Shown here one piece after another: positions 1 through 14,499 of a stretch of DNA of 40,142 bases. Both the position numbers and the translations under genes were made by a program. The notes beneath the pieces are model-generated. The model saw only the letters and a list, made by a program, of their open reading frames with translations. It did no database searches and was not told the DNA's origin. The first letter of the stretch is position 1. Every line of letters starts with the position of its first letter. This stretch comes from Nemertoderma westbladi (lineage: Eukaryota; Xenacoelomorpha; Nemertodermatida; Nemertodermatidae), in assembly GCA_032718475.1 (NCBI GenBank), contig JAUCBJ010001065.1, forward strand, positions 1 through 40,142, written 5' to 3'.

Positions 1-1573
1 TGGAGTTTGTTATAAAAGCTACATATCGCAAATAGTTCTACAAATCTGTTGTAACGGGTAATTGGATCACCATATTTAAATGCATTAGCGATTTCATCAG
101 TAGAATGAAGAATACAAGTTCCGTTTTAAATTTTTTTTATAAAAATATACAAGTTAGCATTATAGATGATAGCTACCTACCTATATTATTAAAATAAAAG
201 GGTTCAAGATGAAAGCAATTTTATTAAAATAAAAGTTTCGAATGAAAAAAATTGTATAAAATATTTAAGTTAAAAATAAGAAGAAATAGGTAGTGTAAAA
301 TCAGGTTTTTAGGTCAACTGGACGAGACGAGGCGAAAAAACCATGTCCCGGCCGAAGGCCGGGTGGTTTTAACCACTACCTAACACTACCATTGCCTCGC
401 CTCCTCTAACAATTTCTCCTTAATACCCAAAGTTTACGAGGACGCCGAGATAGGGTATAAGGGAGCATATTGGGGGAAAACGCCGATACAGGTACCCCAC
501 AATACCCCCCTTTTTAGTTGTCTAAAAAAAAATTTGGGCCCGATCCGACCAGCGGTTCTCGAGTTATAAGCGATTTAAAATTAAAAAATTTGAATTTCCC
601 GCCAAAATGGACATTTCGTTTTTAGCCAAACTGGCTATATGTGGGGAAACGGCGACGCTTGGATCGTGTAAGGGGTATAGGGGTTAGTCCAGCCATAACT
701 TTTTTCTAATCGATCCGAAGCGGGGGGCTCGATCGGGCGAAGGTCAAACACGATCTTTTCGATCTTTCGCGAAATACACCTAGAAGGAGTGGGAATTTCG
801 GAAAAGTTAAAAACTACGAAATGTTCCTTACCCCCGAATTATGCTTGACGGACCCAATAAAAAATTGAAAAAAATTAATTCTAGGGGGTCTACGGGGCCA
901 ACGAAGGTCGCCGATTGGCCAATAGTATTTTCGCCTATTACTACGGGAAGGATTCGTTTAAAGTAAAAACATGTACAAGAGATATGGTCGGGAGGCTCGA
1001 GATCTATCCAACAGAAGCGGTCCCAGAATCGTAAATTAAGATGTTCTCGAGTTATGGAGGAAAATCAATGAGTCGTTAAAAAATGCAGTAATTAGTAATT
1101 AGCGCTAATTAAGAATGATTTAATGATGGAATATCGAAATTAACGCTGCCAATCGATGGGAAACAATGAGAGGAGCTCGTCAATTTTTTAAATTTTCAAA
1201 AAGACCCAGCGGAAGCGGAGATAAATGGATTTTCGTAAAATCGGGTCTGGGACTGGCAAGTCTAATATTCGAGGCGAATCGTCACCTTCAGGAAGTAGGT
1301 GATAATATACCAAAAAGGCAAAACGAGCGATATTGATTTAAAATTAGTAACTTTTTGGTCGAAATGGGTTCGCTATTGGGTGATATACACAATTTCAGTC
1401 AATTTGCCCAAATGGGTCATTTTTACGATCTTTGAGCATGATCAATATGATCTTTGGCCTAAAGCATCTAATAAGGTTAATTAAATATTTTATAATAATT
1501 AAAATATTATATGCAAAGCATTAGGGGCATTGCCAGATGTACTTTAAATTTTATCTATTAAATTTCAAACCCT

Positions 1574-1606
1574 GGTTCACCCAGCCATGCAATGGCTGGG
1601 TGAACC
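1574..1606. repeat. Satellite hairpin, 15-bp stem (first of seven)
   Basis: Perfect inverted repeat: GGTTCACCCAGCCAT, a 3-base loop GCA, then the exact reverse complement. It recurs once per satellite unit at about 3293, 5011, 6718, 8442, 10159 and 11866. The last copy has one changed base at the stem end. The eighth unit stops before this point. Conservation of both arms in diverged units is seen directly; a role in recombination or replication is inference. Confidence 0.9.
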
Positions 1607-3624
1607 TCCAAAATATTAAACGGCCTAATTGAATAAGCCATTAAAATACATTTTAGGGTGGTGGGTGGGGATGTGGTTAGCTCTTGAGTGTAATTATTGA
1701 ATGCGATGGAGTTTGTTATAAAAGCATATTGTAAATCGTTATAAATTTCTGGGTTGTAACTAGTAATTGGAATGCCTAAAGCATCTTATATTTAAATGTA
1801 TTAGGGTGCTCACCAGTAGAATGAATACAGTTCTATATTAAAAAAAATTATCCAAAAAATACAAGATAGCGCCAGCGTTAAAGACAAAAGTATTTTTTCT
1901 ATTTTCTTAGAATAAAAGTTCAAGATGAAAGCTATTTTATTAGAATAAAAGTTCCATTAATAATAAAATTATATAAAAAAAAAAAATAAAAAGTTTAACC
2001 AAGTTAAAAATAAAATAGATAGGTTTTTAGGTCAACTGGACGAGAAGAGGCGAAAAAACCATGTCCCGGCCGAAGGCCGGGTGGTTTTAACCACTACCTA
2101 ATACTACCCCTGCCTCGCCTCCTCTAATAATTTCTCCTTAATACAGAAAGTTTACGAGGTGGCCGAGATAGGGTATAAGGGAGCATATTGGGGGAAAACG
2201 CCGATACAGGTACCCCACAATACCCCCCTTTTTAGTTGTCTAAAAAAAAATTTGGGCCCGATCCGACCGGCGGTTCTCGAGTTATAAGCGATTTAAAATT
2301 AAAAAATTTGAATTTCCCGCCAAAATGGACATTTCGTTTTTAGCCAAACTGGCTATATGTGGGGAAACGGCGACGCTTGGATCGTGTAAGGGGTATAGGG
2401 GTTAGTCCAGCCATAACTTTTTTCTAAGCGATCCAAAGCGGGGGTCTCGATCGGGCCAAGGTCAAACACGATCTTTTTGATCTTTCGCGAAATACACCTA
2501 GAAGGAGTGGGAATTTCGGAAAAGTTTCAAACTACAAAATGTTCCTTACCCCCGAATTATGCTTGACGGACCCAATAAAAAATTGAAAAAAATTAATTCT
2601 AGGGGGTCTACGGGGCCAACGAAGGTCGCCGATTGGCCGATATTATTTTCGCCTATTACTACGGGAAGGATTCGTTTAAAGTAAAAACATGTACAAGAGA
2701 TATGGTCGGGAGGCTCGAGATCTATCCAACGGAAGCGGTCCGATAATCGTAAATTAAGAAGTTTTCGAGTTATGGAGGAAAATTCACGAGTCATTAAAAA
2801 ATGCAGTAATTAGCAATTAGCGCTAATTAAGAAGGAATTAATTGATGCAATATCGAAATTAACGACGCCAATCGATGGGAAACAACGAGAGGAGCTCGTC
2901 AACTTTTTAAATTTTCAAAAAGACCCAGCAGAAGCGGAGATAAATGGATTTTCGTAAAATCGGGTCCCCGACTGCCAAGTCGAATAGCAGAGGAGAATCG
3001 TGACCTTCAGGAAGTAGGCGATAATATACCAAAAAGGCAAAGCGAGCGATATTGATTTAAAATTAGTAACTTTTTGGTCGAAACGGGTTCGCTATTGGGT
3101 GATATACATAATTTTAGTCAATTTGCCCAAATGGGTCATTTTTATGATCTTTGAGCATGATCAATATGATCTTTGGCCTAAAGCATCTAATAAGGTTAAT
3201 TAAATATTATATAATAATTAAAATATTATATACAAAGCATTAGGGGCATTGCCAGATGTACTTTAAATTTTATCTTTTAAATTTCAAACCCTGGTTCACC
3301 CAGCCATGCAATGGCTGGGTGAACCTCCAAAATATTAAACGGCCTAATTGAAAAAGCCCTTAAATACATTTTAGGGTGGTGGGTGGGGATGTGGTTAGCT
3401 CTTGAGTGTAATTATTGAATGCGATGGAGTTTGTTATAAAAGCATATTGTAAATCGTTATAAATTTCTGGGTTGTAACTAGTAATTAGAATGCCTAAAGC
3501 ATCTTATATTTAAATGTATTAGGGTGCTCACCAGTAGAATGAATACAAGTTCTATATTAAAAAAAATTGTCCAAAAAATACAAGATAGCGCCAGCGTTAA
3601 AGACAAAAGTATTTTTTCTATTTT

Positions 3625-5485
3625 CTTAGAATAAAAGTTCAAGATGAAAGCTATTTTATTAGAATAAAAGTTCCATTAATAATAAAATTCTATAAAAAAA
3701 AAAAATAAAAAGTTTAACTAAGTTAAAAATAAAATAGATAGGTTTTTAGGTCAACTGGACGAGACGAGGCGAAAAACCAATGTCCCGGCCGAAGGCCGGG
3801 TGGTTTTAACCACTACCTAACACTACCTCTGCCTCGCCTACATAATAATTTCATCCAAAATACCAGAAGTGTACGGTGTGGCCGAGATAGGGTATAAGGG
3901 AGCATATTGGGGGAAAACGCCGATACAGGTACCCCACAATACCCCCCTTTTTAGTTGTCTAAAAAAAAAATTGGGCCCGATCCGACCGGCGGTTCTCGAG
4001 TTATAAGCGATTTAAAATTAAAAAATTTGAATTTCCCGCCAAAATGGACATTTCGTTTTTAGCCAAACTGGCAATACCTGGGGAAACGGCGACGCTTGGA
4101 TCGTGTAAGGGGTATAGGGGTTAGTCCAGCCATAACTTTTTTCTAAACGATCCGATGCGGGGGTCTCGATCGGGCGAAGGTCAAACACGATCTTTTTGAT
4201 CTTTCGCGAAATACACCTAGAAGGAGTGGGAATTTCGGAAAAGTTACAAACTACGAAATGTTCCTTACCCCCGAATTATGGTTGACGGACCCAATAAAAA
4301 ATTGAAAAAAATTAATTCTAGGGGGTCTACGGGGCCAACAAAGGTCGCCGATTGGCCGATAGTATTTTCGCCTATTACTACGGGAAGGATTCGTTTAAAG
4401 TAAAAACATGTACAAGAGATATGGTCGGGAGGCTCGAGATCTATCCAACGGAAGCGGTCCCGGAATCGTAAATTAAGATGTTCTCGAGTTATGGAGGTAA
4501 ATCAATTAGTCGTTAAAAAATGCAGTAATTAGCAATTAGCGCTAATTAAGAATGATTTATTGATGGAATATCGAAATTAATGCTGCCAATCGATGGGAAA
4601 CAATGAGAGGAGCTCGTCAATTTTTTAAATTTTCAAAAAGACCCAGCGGAAGCGGAGATAAATGGATTTTCGTAAAATCGGGTCCGGGACTGGCAAGTCG
4701 AATATTCGAGGCGAATCGTCACCTTCGGGAAGTAGGCGATAATATACCAAAAAGGTAAAACGTGCGATATTGATTTAAAATTAGTAACTTTTTGGTTGAA
4801 ACGGGTTCGCTATGGGGTGATATACGCAATTTTAGTCAATTTGCCCAAATGGGTCATTTTTATGATCTTTGAGCATGATCAATATGATCTTTGGCCTAAA
4901 GCATCTAATAAGTTTAATTAAATATTTTATAATAATTAAAATATTATATACAAAGCATTAGGGGCATTGCCAGATGTACTTTAAATTTTATCTTTTAAAT
5001 TTCAAACCCTGGTTCACCCAGCCATGCAATGGCTGGGTGAACCCCCAAAATATTAAACGGCCTAATTGAAAAAGCCCTTAAATACATTTTAGGGTGGTGG
5101 GTGGGGATGTGGTTAGCTCTTGAGTGTAATTATTGAATGCGATGGAGTTTGTTATAAAAGCATATTGTAAATCGTTATAAATTTCTGGGTTGTAACTAGT
5201 AATTGGAATGCCTAAAGCATCTTATATATAAATGTATTAGGGTGCTCATCAGTAGAATGAATACAAGTTCCATATTAAAAAAAATTGTATTAAAAATACA
5301 AGTTAGGGTGAACGACAAAAGTATTTTTTCTATCTTCTTAGAATAAAAGTTAAGATGAAAGCTATTTTATTAGAAAAAAAAGTTCCATATTAAAAAAAAA
5401 TAGTATAAAAAAATGAAAGTAATAGAATAATAAAATAAAAATAGATAGGTTTTTAGGTCAACTGGACGAGAAGAGGCGAAAAACC
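3625..5485. repeat. Higher-order duplicate of 8773-10629
   Basis: By eye this ~1.86 kb block is identical or nearly so to 8773-10629. Both share variants absent from the other units, such as the altered segment around 3826-3870 and 8974-9018. The offset is 5148 bp, or three satellite units, so the array has a three-unit higher-order period or a recent internal duplication. Confidence 0.8.
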
Positions 5486-8400
5486 TATGTCCCGGCCGAA
5501 GGCCGGGTGGTTTTAACCACTACCTAATACTACCCCTGCCTCGCCTCCTCTAACAATTTCTCCTTAATACAGAAAGTTTACGAGGTGGCCGAGATAGGGT
5601 ATAAGGGCGCATATTGGGGGAAAACGCCGATACAGGTACCCCACAATACCCCCCTTTTTAGTTGTCTAAAAAAAAATTTGGGCCCGATCCGACCGGCGGT
5701 TCTCGAGTTATAAGCGATTTAAAATTAAAAAATTTGAATTTCCCGCCAAAATTGACATTTCGTTTTTAGCCAAACTGGCTATATGTGGGGAAACGGCGAC
5801 GCTTGGATCGTGTAAGGGGTATAGGGGTTAGTCCAGCCATAACTTTTTTCTAAGCGATCCGATGCGGGGGTCTCGATCGGGCCAAGGTCAAACACGATCT
5901 TTTCGATCTTTCGCGAAATACACCTAGAAGGAGTGGGAATTTCGGAAAAGTTAAAAACTACAAAATGTTCCTTACCCCCGAATTATGCTTGACGGACCCA
6001 ATAAAAAATTTAAAAAAATTAATTCTAGGGGGTCTACGGGGCCAACGAAGGTCGCCGATTGGACGATATTATTTTCGCCTATTACTACGGGAAGGATTCG
6101 TTTAAAGTAAAAACATGTACAAGAGATATGGTCGGGAGGCTCGAGATCTATCCAACGGAAGCGGTCCCAGATTCGTAAATTAAGATGTTCTCGAGTTATG
6201 GAGGAAAATCACTTAGTCGTTAAAAAATGCAGTAATTAGTAATTAGCGCTAATTAAGAATGATTTATTAATGGAATATCGAAATTAATGCTGCCAATCGA
6301 TGGGAAACAATGAGAGGAGCTCGTCAATTTTTTAAATTTTCAAAAAGACCCATCGGAAGCGGAGATAAATGGATTTTCGTAAAATCGGGTCTGGGACTGG
6401 CAAGTCGAATATTCGAGGCGAATCATCACCTTCAGGAAGTAGGCGATAATATACCAAAAAGGCAAAACGAGCGATATTGATTTAAAATTAGTAACTTTTT
6501 GGTCGAAATGGGTTCGCTATTGGGTGATATACACAATTTCAGTCAATTTGCCCAAATGGGTCATTTTTATGATCTTTGAGCATGATCAATATGATCTTTG
6601 GCCTAAAGCATCTAATAAGGTTAATTAAATATTTTATAATAATTAAAATATTATATGCAAAGCATTAGGGGCATTGCCAGATGTACTTTAAATTTTATCT
6701 ATTAAATTTCAAACCCTGGTTCACCCAGCCATGCAATGGCTGGGTGAACCTCCAAAATATTAAACGGCCTAATTGAATAAGCCCTTGAATACATTTTAGG
6801 GTGGTGGGTGGGGATGTGGTTAGCTCTTGAGTGTAATTATTGAATGCGATGGAGTTTGTTATAAAAGCTACATATCGCAAATAGTTCTACAAATCTGTTG
6901 TAACGAGTAATTGGATCACCATATTTAAATGCATTAGCGAGTTCATCAGTAGAATGAAGAATACAAGTTTCGTTTTAAATTTTTTTTATAAAAATATACA
7001 AGTTAGCATTATAGATGATAGCTACCTATATTATTAGAATAAAAGGGTTCAAGATGAAAGCAATTTTATTAAAATAAAAGTTCCGTATGAAAAAAATTGT
7101 ATAAAATATTTAAGTTAAAAATAAGAAGAAATAGGTAGTGTAAAATCAGGTTTTTAGGTCAACTGGACGAGAAGAGGCGAAAAAACCATGTCCCGGCCGA
7201 AGGCCGGGTGGTTTTAACCACTACCTAACACTACCATTGCCTCGCCTCCTCTAACAATTTCTCCTTAATACAGAAAGTTTACGAGGTGGCCGAGATAGGG
7301 TATAAGGGAGCATATTGGGGGAAAACGCCGATACAGGTACCCCACAATACCCCCCTAATTAGTTGTCTAAAAAAAAAATTGGGCCCGATCCGAGCAGCGG
7401 TTCTCGAGTTATAAGCGATTTAAAATTAAAAAATTTGAATTTCCCGCCAAAATTGACATTTCGTTTTTAGACAAACTGGCTATACCTGGGGAAACGGCGA
7501 CACTTGGATCGCGTAGGGGGTATAGGGGTTAGTCCAGCCATAACTTTTTTCTAAGCGATCCGAAGCGGGGGGCTCGATCGGGCAAAGGTCAAACACGATC
7601 TTTTCGATCTTTCGCGAAATACACCTAGAAGGAGTGGGAATTTCGAAAAAGTTAAAAACTACAAAATGTTCCTTACCCCCGAATTATGCTTGACGGACCC
7701 AATAAAAAATTGAAAAAAATTAATTCTAGGGGGTCTACGGGGCCAACGAAGGTCGCCGATTGGCCGATAGTATTTTCGCCTATTACTACGGGAAGGAATC
7801 GTTTAAAGTAAAAACATGTACAAGAGAAATGGTCGGGAGGCTCGAGATCTATCAAACGGAAGCGGTCCCAGAATCGTAAATTAAGATCTTCTCGAGTTAT
7901 GGAGGAAAATCAATTAGTCGTTAAAAAATGCAGTAATTAGTAATTAGCGCTAATTAAGAATGATTTATTGATGGAATATCGAAATTAACGCTGCCAATCG
8001 ATGGGAAACAATGAGAGGAGCTCGTCAATTTTTTAAATTTTCAAAAAGACCCAGCGGAAGCGGAGATAAATGGATTTTCGTAAAATCGGGTCAGGGACTG
8101 GCAAGTCGAATATAAGAGGCGAATGGCCACCTTCGGGAAGTAGGCCATAATATACAAAAAAGGCAAAACGAGCAATATTGATTTAAAATTAGTAACTTTT
8201 TGGTCGAAATGGGTTCGCTATTGGGTGATATACACACTTTCAGTCAATTTGCCCAAATGGGTCATTTTTATGTTCTTTGAGCATGATCAATATGATCTTT
8301 GGCCTAAAGCATCTAATAAGGTTGGCCTAAAGCATCTAATAAGGTTAATTAAATATTTTATAATAATTAAAATATTATATGCAAAGCATTAGCGGCATTG

Positions 8401-8772
8401 CCTGATGTACTTTAAATTTTATCTTTTAAATTTCAAACCCTGGTTCACCCAGCCATGCAATGGCTGGGTGAACCTCCAAAATATTAAACGGCCTAATTGA
8501 AAAAGCCCTTAAATACATTTTAGGGTGGTGGGTGGGGATGTGGTTAGCTCTTGAGTGTAATTATTGAATGCGATGGAGTTTGTTATAAAAGCATATTGTT
8601 AATCGCTATAAATTTCTGGGTTGTAACTAGTAATTGGAATGCCTAAAGCATCTTATATTTAAATGTATTAGGGTGCTCACCAGTAGAATGAATACAAGTT
8701 CTATATTAAAAAAAATTGTCCAAAAAATACAAGATAGCACCAGCGTTAAAGACAAAAGTATTTTTTCCATTT

Positions 8773-10629
8773 TCTTAGAATAAAAGTTCAAGATGAAAGC
8801 TATTTTATTAGAATAAAAGTTCCATTAATAATAAAATTCTATAAAAAAAAAAATAAAAAGTTTAACTAAGTTAAAAATAAAATAGATAGGTTTTTAGGTC
8901 AACTGGACGAGACGAGGCGAAAAACCAATGTCCCGGCCGAAGGCCGGGTGGTTTTAACCACTACCTAACACTACCTCTGCCTCGCCTACATAATAATTTC
9001 ATCCAAAATACCAGAAGTGTACGGTGTGGCCGAGATAGGGTATAAGGGAGCATATTGGGGGAAAACGCCGATACAGGTACCCCACAATACCCCCCTTTTT
9101 AGTTGTCTAAAAAAAAAATTGGGCCCGATCCGACCGGCGGTTCTCGAGTTATAAGCGATTTAAAATTAAAAAATTTGAATTTCCCGCCAAAATGGACATT
9201 TCGTTTTTAGCCAAACTGGCAATACCTGGGGAAACGGCGACGCTTGGATCGTGTAAGGGGTATAGGGGTTAGTCCAGCCATAACTTTTTTCTAAACGATC
9301 CGATGCGGGGGTCTCGATCGGGCGAAGGTCAAACACGATCTTTTTGATCTTTCGCGAAATACACCTAGAAGGAGTGGGAATTTCGGAAAAGTTACAAACT
9401 ACGAAATGTTCCTTACCCCCGAATTATGGTTGACGGACCCAATAAAAAATTGAAAAAAATTAATTCTAGGGGGTCTACGGGGCCAACAAAGGTCGCCGAT
9501 TGGCCGATAGTATTTTCGCCTATTACTACGGGAAGGATTCGTTTAAAGTAAAAACATGTACAAGAGATATGGTCGGGAGGCTCGAGATCTATCCAACGGA
9601 AGCGGTCCCGGAATCGTAAATTAAGATGTTCTCGAGTTATGGAGGTAAATCAATTAGTCGTTAAAAAATGCAGTAATTAGCAATTAGCGCTAATTAAGAA
9701 TGATTTATTGATGGAATATCGAAATTAATGCTGCCAATCGATGGGAAACAATGAGAGGAGCTCGTCAATTTTTTAAATTTTCAAAAAGACCCAGCGGAAG
9801 CGGAGATAAATGGATTTTCGTAAAATCGGGTCCGGGACTGGCAAGTCGAATATTCGAGGCGAATCGTCACCTTCGGGAAGTAGGCGATAATATACCAAAA
9901 AGGTAAAACGTGCGATATTGATTTAAAATTAGTAACTTTTTGGTTGAAACGGGTTCGCTATGGGGTGATATACGCAATTTTAGTCAATTTGCCCAAATGG
10001 GTCATTTTTATGATCTTTGAGCATGATCAATATGATCTTTGGCCTAAAGCATCTAATAAGTTTAATTAAATATTTTATAATAATTAAAATATTATATACA
10101 AAGCATTAGGGGCATTGCCAGATGTACTTTAAATTTTATCTTTTAAATTTCAAACCCTGGTTCACCCAGCCATGCAATGGCTGGGTGAACCCCCAAAATA
10201 TTAAACGGCCTAATTGAAAAAGCCCTTAAATACATTTTAGGGTGGTGGGTGGGGATGTGGTTAGCTCTTGAGTGTAATTATTGAATGCGATGGAGTTTGT
10301 TATAAAAGCATATTGTAAATCGTTATAAATTTCTGGGTTGTAACTAGTAATTGGAATGCCTAAAGCATCTTATATATAAATGTATTAGGGTGCTCATCAG
10401 TAGAATGAATACAAGTTCCATATTAAAAAAAATTGTATTAAAAATACAAGTTAGGGTGAACGACAAAAGTATTTTTTCTATCTTCTTAGAATAAAAGTTA
10501 AGATGAAAGCTATTTTATTAGAAAAAAAAGTTCCATATTAAAAAAAAATAGTATAAAAAAATGAAAGTAATAGAATAATAAAATAAAAATAGATAGGTTT
10601 TTAGGTCAACTGGACGAGAAGAGGCGAAA
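8773..10629. repeat. Higher-order duplicate of 3625-5485
   Basis: This is the partner of the block at 3625-5485. Similarity drops on both sides: around 8767 on the left (a T/C difference in a T-rich run) and after about 10629, where the neighbouring unit has an AAAAAACC variant where 5485 has AAACCTA. Confidence 0.8.
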
Positions 10630-13504
10630 AAACCATGTCCCGGCCGAAGGCCGGGTGGTTTTAACCACTACCTAACACTACCATTGCCTCGCCTCCTCTA
10701 ACAATTTCTCCTTAATACCCAAAGTGTACGAGGTGGCCGAGATAGGGTATAAGGGAGCATATTGGGGGAAAACGCCGATACAGGTACCCCACAATACCCC
10801 CCTAATTAGTTGTCTAAAAAAAAATTTGGGCCCGATCCGACCGGCGGTTCTCGAGTTATAAGCGATTTAAAATTAAAAAATTTGAATTTCCCGCCAAAAT
10901 GGACATTTCGTTTTTAGCCAAACTGGCTATACCTGGGGAAACGCCGACGCTTGGATCGCGTAGGGAATATAGGGGTTAGTCCAGCCATAACTTTTTTCTA
11001 AGCGATCCGAAGCGGGGGGCTCGATCGGGCAAAGGTCAAACACGATCTTTTCGATCTTTCGTGAAATACACCTAGAAGGAGTGGGAATTTCGGAAAAGTT
11101 ACAAACTACAAAATGTTCCTTACCCCCGAATTATGCTTGACGGACCCAATAAAAAATTGAAAAAAATTAATTCTAGGGGGTCTACGGGGCCAACGAAGGT
11201 CGCCGATTGGCCGATATTATTTTCGCCTATTACTACGGGAAGGATTCGTTTAAAGTAAAAACATGTACAAGAGATATGGTCGGGAGGCTCGAGATCTATC
11301 CAACGGAAGCGGTCCCGGAATCGTAAATTAAGATGTTCTCGAGTTATGGAGGAAAATCAATTAGTCGCTAAAAAATGCAGTAATTAGCAATTAGCGCTAA
11401 TTAAGAATGATTTATTGATGGAATATCTAAATTAATGCTGCCAATCGATGGGAAACAATGAGAGGAGCTCGTCAATTTTTTAAATTTTCAAAAAGACCCA
11501 GCGGAAGCGGAGATAAATGGATTTTCGTAAAATCGGGTCCCCGACTGCCAAGTCGAATATCAGAGGAGAATCGTTACCTTCAGGAATTAGGCGATAATAT
11601 ACCAAAAAGGCAAAGTGAGCGATATTGATTTAAAATTAGTAACTTTTTGGTCGAAACGGGTTCGCTATTGGGTGATATTCACAATTTTAGTCAATTTTCC
11701 CAAATGGGTCATTTTTATGATCTTTGAGCATGATCCATAAGATCCTTGGCCTTAAGCATCTAATAAGGGTAATTAAATATTTTATAATAATTAAAATATT
11801 ATATGCAAAGCATTAGGGGCATTGCCAGATGTACTTTAAATTTTATCTATTAAATTTCAAACCCTGGTTCACCCAGCCATGCAATGGCTGGGTGAACATC
11901 CAAAATATTAAACGGCCTAATTGAAAAAGCCCTTAAATACATTTTAGGGTGGTGGGTGGGGATGTGGTTAGCTCTTGAGTGTAATTATTGAATGCGATGG
12001 AGTTTGTTATAAAAGCATATTGTAAATCGTTATAAATTTCTGGGTTGTAACTAGTAATTGGAATGCCTAAAGCATCTTATATTTAAATGTATTAGGATGT
12101 TCACCAGTAGAATGAACACAAGTTCTATATTTAAAAAAATTGTCCAAAAAATACAAGATAGCGCCAGCGTTAATGACGAAAGTATTTTTTCCATTTTCTT
12201 AGAATAAAAGTTCAAGATGAAAGCTATTTTATTAGAATAAAAGTTCCATTAATAATAAAATTATATAAAAAAAAAAAAAAAGTTTAACCAAGTTAAAAAT
12301 AAAATAGATAGGTTTTTAGGTCAACTGGACGAGACGAGGCGAAAAACCTATGTCCCGGCCGAAGGCCGGGTGGTTTTAACCACTACCTAATACTACCCCT
12401 GCCTCGCCTCCTCTAACAATTTCTCCTTAATACCCAAAGTGTACGGTGTGGCCGAGATAGGGTATAAGGGAGCATATTGGGGGAAAACGCCGATACAGGT
12501 ACCCCACAATACCCCCCTTTTTAGTTGTCTAAAAAAAAATTTGGGCCCGATCCGACCAGCGGTTCTCGAGTTATAAGCGATTTAAAATTAAAAAATTTTA
12601 ATTTCCCGCCAAAATGGACATTTCGTTTTTAGCCAAACTGGCTATATGTGGGGAAACGGCGACGCTTGGATCGTGTAAGGGGTATAGGGGTTAGTCCAGC
12701 CATAACTTTTTTCTAATCGATCCGAAGCGGGGGGCTCGATCGGGCGAAGGTCAAACACGATCTTTTCGATCTTTAGCGAAATACACCTAGAAGGAGTGGG
12801 AATTTCGGAAAAATTAAAAACTACGAAATGTTCCTTACCCCCGAATTATGCTAGACGGACCCAATAAAAAATTGAAAAAATTTAATTCTAGGGGGTCTAC
12901 GGGGCCAACGAAGGTCGCCGATTGGCCGATATTATTTTCGCCTATTACTACGGGAAGGATTCGTTTAAAGTAAAAACATGTACAAGAGATATGGTCGGGA
13001 GGCTCGAGATCTATCCAACGGAAGCGGTCCCGGAATCGTAAATTAAGAAGTTCTCGAGTTATGGAGGAAATTTAACGAGTCGTTAAAAAATGCAGTAATT
13101 AGCAATTAGTACTAATTAAGAATGAATTAATTGATGGGATATCGAAATTAACGCTGCCAATCGATGGGAAACAACGAGAGGAGCTCGCCAATTTTTTAAA
13201 TTTTCAAAAAGACCCAGCGGGAGCGGAGATAAATTGATTTTTGTAAAATCGGGTCCCCGACTGGCAAGTCGAATATCAGAGGCAAATGGCCACCTTCAGG
13301 AAGTAGGCGATAATATACCAAAAAGGCAAAATGAGTGATATTGATTAAAAATTAGTAACTTTTTGGTTGAAACGGGTTTGCTATTGGGTGATATACACAA
13401 TTTTAGTCAATTTGCCCAAATGGGTCATTTTTATGATCTTTGAGCATGATCAATATGATCTTTGGCCTAAAGCATCTAATAAGGGTAATTAAATATTTTA
13501 TAAA

Positions 13505-14400
13505 TAGATCAGATTTAGCCTACTAAGATGTGCCTTCAGCTGTATAAAGGTCTGTAATTACAAGGTTCTACTATACTATTCTTTTTGTACAGAGGAACAA
13601 CCTTAGCTAATTTCAGTTCGTCTGGTACTACATTATCTACGATAGAGTAATTAATAATAAAAGTAATAGGCACTTTAAGAACTTCAGCACCATCCTTAAG
13701 AAAACGGACAGGCATTAGTCTAGACCGGTACTTTTTGAGGCTGATAGGCTAAGTAGATTTTGGAAAACGAAATCCTCAGAAACGGGTTCTAAAAATAACT
13801 TTTCTGAATTTTGTAACTTGTCTAAATAAAAATTATTTAGAGTTTCGGACCCTATAGGCCCTACTATATTTATTACTTGATAACGGTAACTTCTCAACTA
13901 AATTAGAGGCAACATTAGTAAAATAATTATTAAATAAATTAATAACTAGAGTATGATCATGAATCAGCACACCGTTTTCTTGCAGAACAATATTCGATTT
14001 AGATTTAAGGTTTTTACTGTATAACCTAAAGATTTTAGGGTAGACCATAGACTTTTAGGATTATCTTTATTCTCACTTATTTTGTTGTACAAATATTCAG
14101 ATTTAGCGGTTTTTGTTTCCTGTTGAACAAGGTTTCTATACTTGCAGTAATTAATATAATCAGCTGAAACACGGAATTTCCTATATTTATACAAATAGTT
14201 ATATCTTTCTCTGATATTACTAAGAATACCCGAGGTCATCCAGGGTTCAGTGCGTTGTTTAAGACTAATTTCTTTAATTGGTGCTACAGTATTAAGTGCC
14301 TTTAGAAACATACCTTTAAAAACAGTGTACGCAAGGTTAATGGCAGCGGCCTTAAAACAGGGTTTTCAGTCAGAATTAATTAACAAACTTAAAAAGCGTT
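13505..14400 (-). pseudogene. Non-LTR retrotransposon (LINE) fragment
   Basis: Read on the minus strand, three overlapping frames (14311-13964, 14048-13833 and 13897-13715), followed by a fourth stretch at about 13700-13540, give one continuous homology broken by frameshifts. The first part has the usual linker before a LINE reverse transcriptase: an APIK-like motif, then PWMTSGI and an arginine/tyrosine-rich helix. The last part ends with the start of the reverse transcriptase domain: KSTGLD, then VVPDELKLAKVVPLYKK and CNYRP. This layout fits the CR1/L2/jockey-like families. The rest of the reverse transcriptase and the endonuclease are missing. The remnant is cut off at the satellite junction, and a stop follows CNYRPLYS. 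It cannot be active. Confidence 0.85.
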
Positions 14401-14499
14401 CCTTGCTGTAATTTTACATAGACCTAACTGTTACTGTTTTATGATCCCCGAAAAAAAATTTTGTGTCTTTCTTGTGCAGAAACTGGACGCAAATTGGCC

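Larger units (their letters stand above)
1..13502. repeat. 1.7-kb satellite array, eight units
   Basis: Head-to-tail repeat with a unit of about 1.70-1.74 kb. A GC-rich landmark, CCCGGCCGAAGGCCGGG, recurs at about 345, 2063, 3782, 5489, 7190, 8930, 10637 and 12352. The array starts before the window, because its first bases match those at about 6850. It ends abruptly at about 13502, where an unrelated LINE fragment follows. Units differ by scattered substitutions and small indels. Each also holds the palindrome AATTAGCGCTAATT and poly-A/T tracts. Open frames inside it are short and broken between units, so I see no gene. Its origin is unknown; I do not recognise it as rDNA spacer or a known transposon. 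Confidence 0.95.

Noticed and set aside
2546-2794. Minus-strand frame of 82 codons in the satellite, with a relative at 7673-7855
   Set aside because: The shared peptide reflects the repeat itself. The frame is interrupted or differs in length in other units and resembles no known protein.
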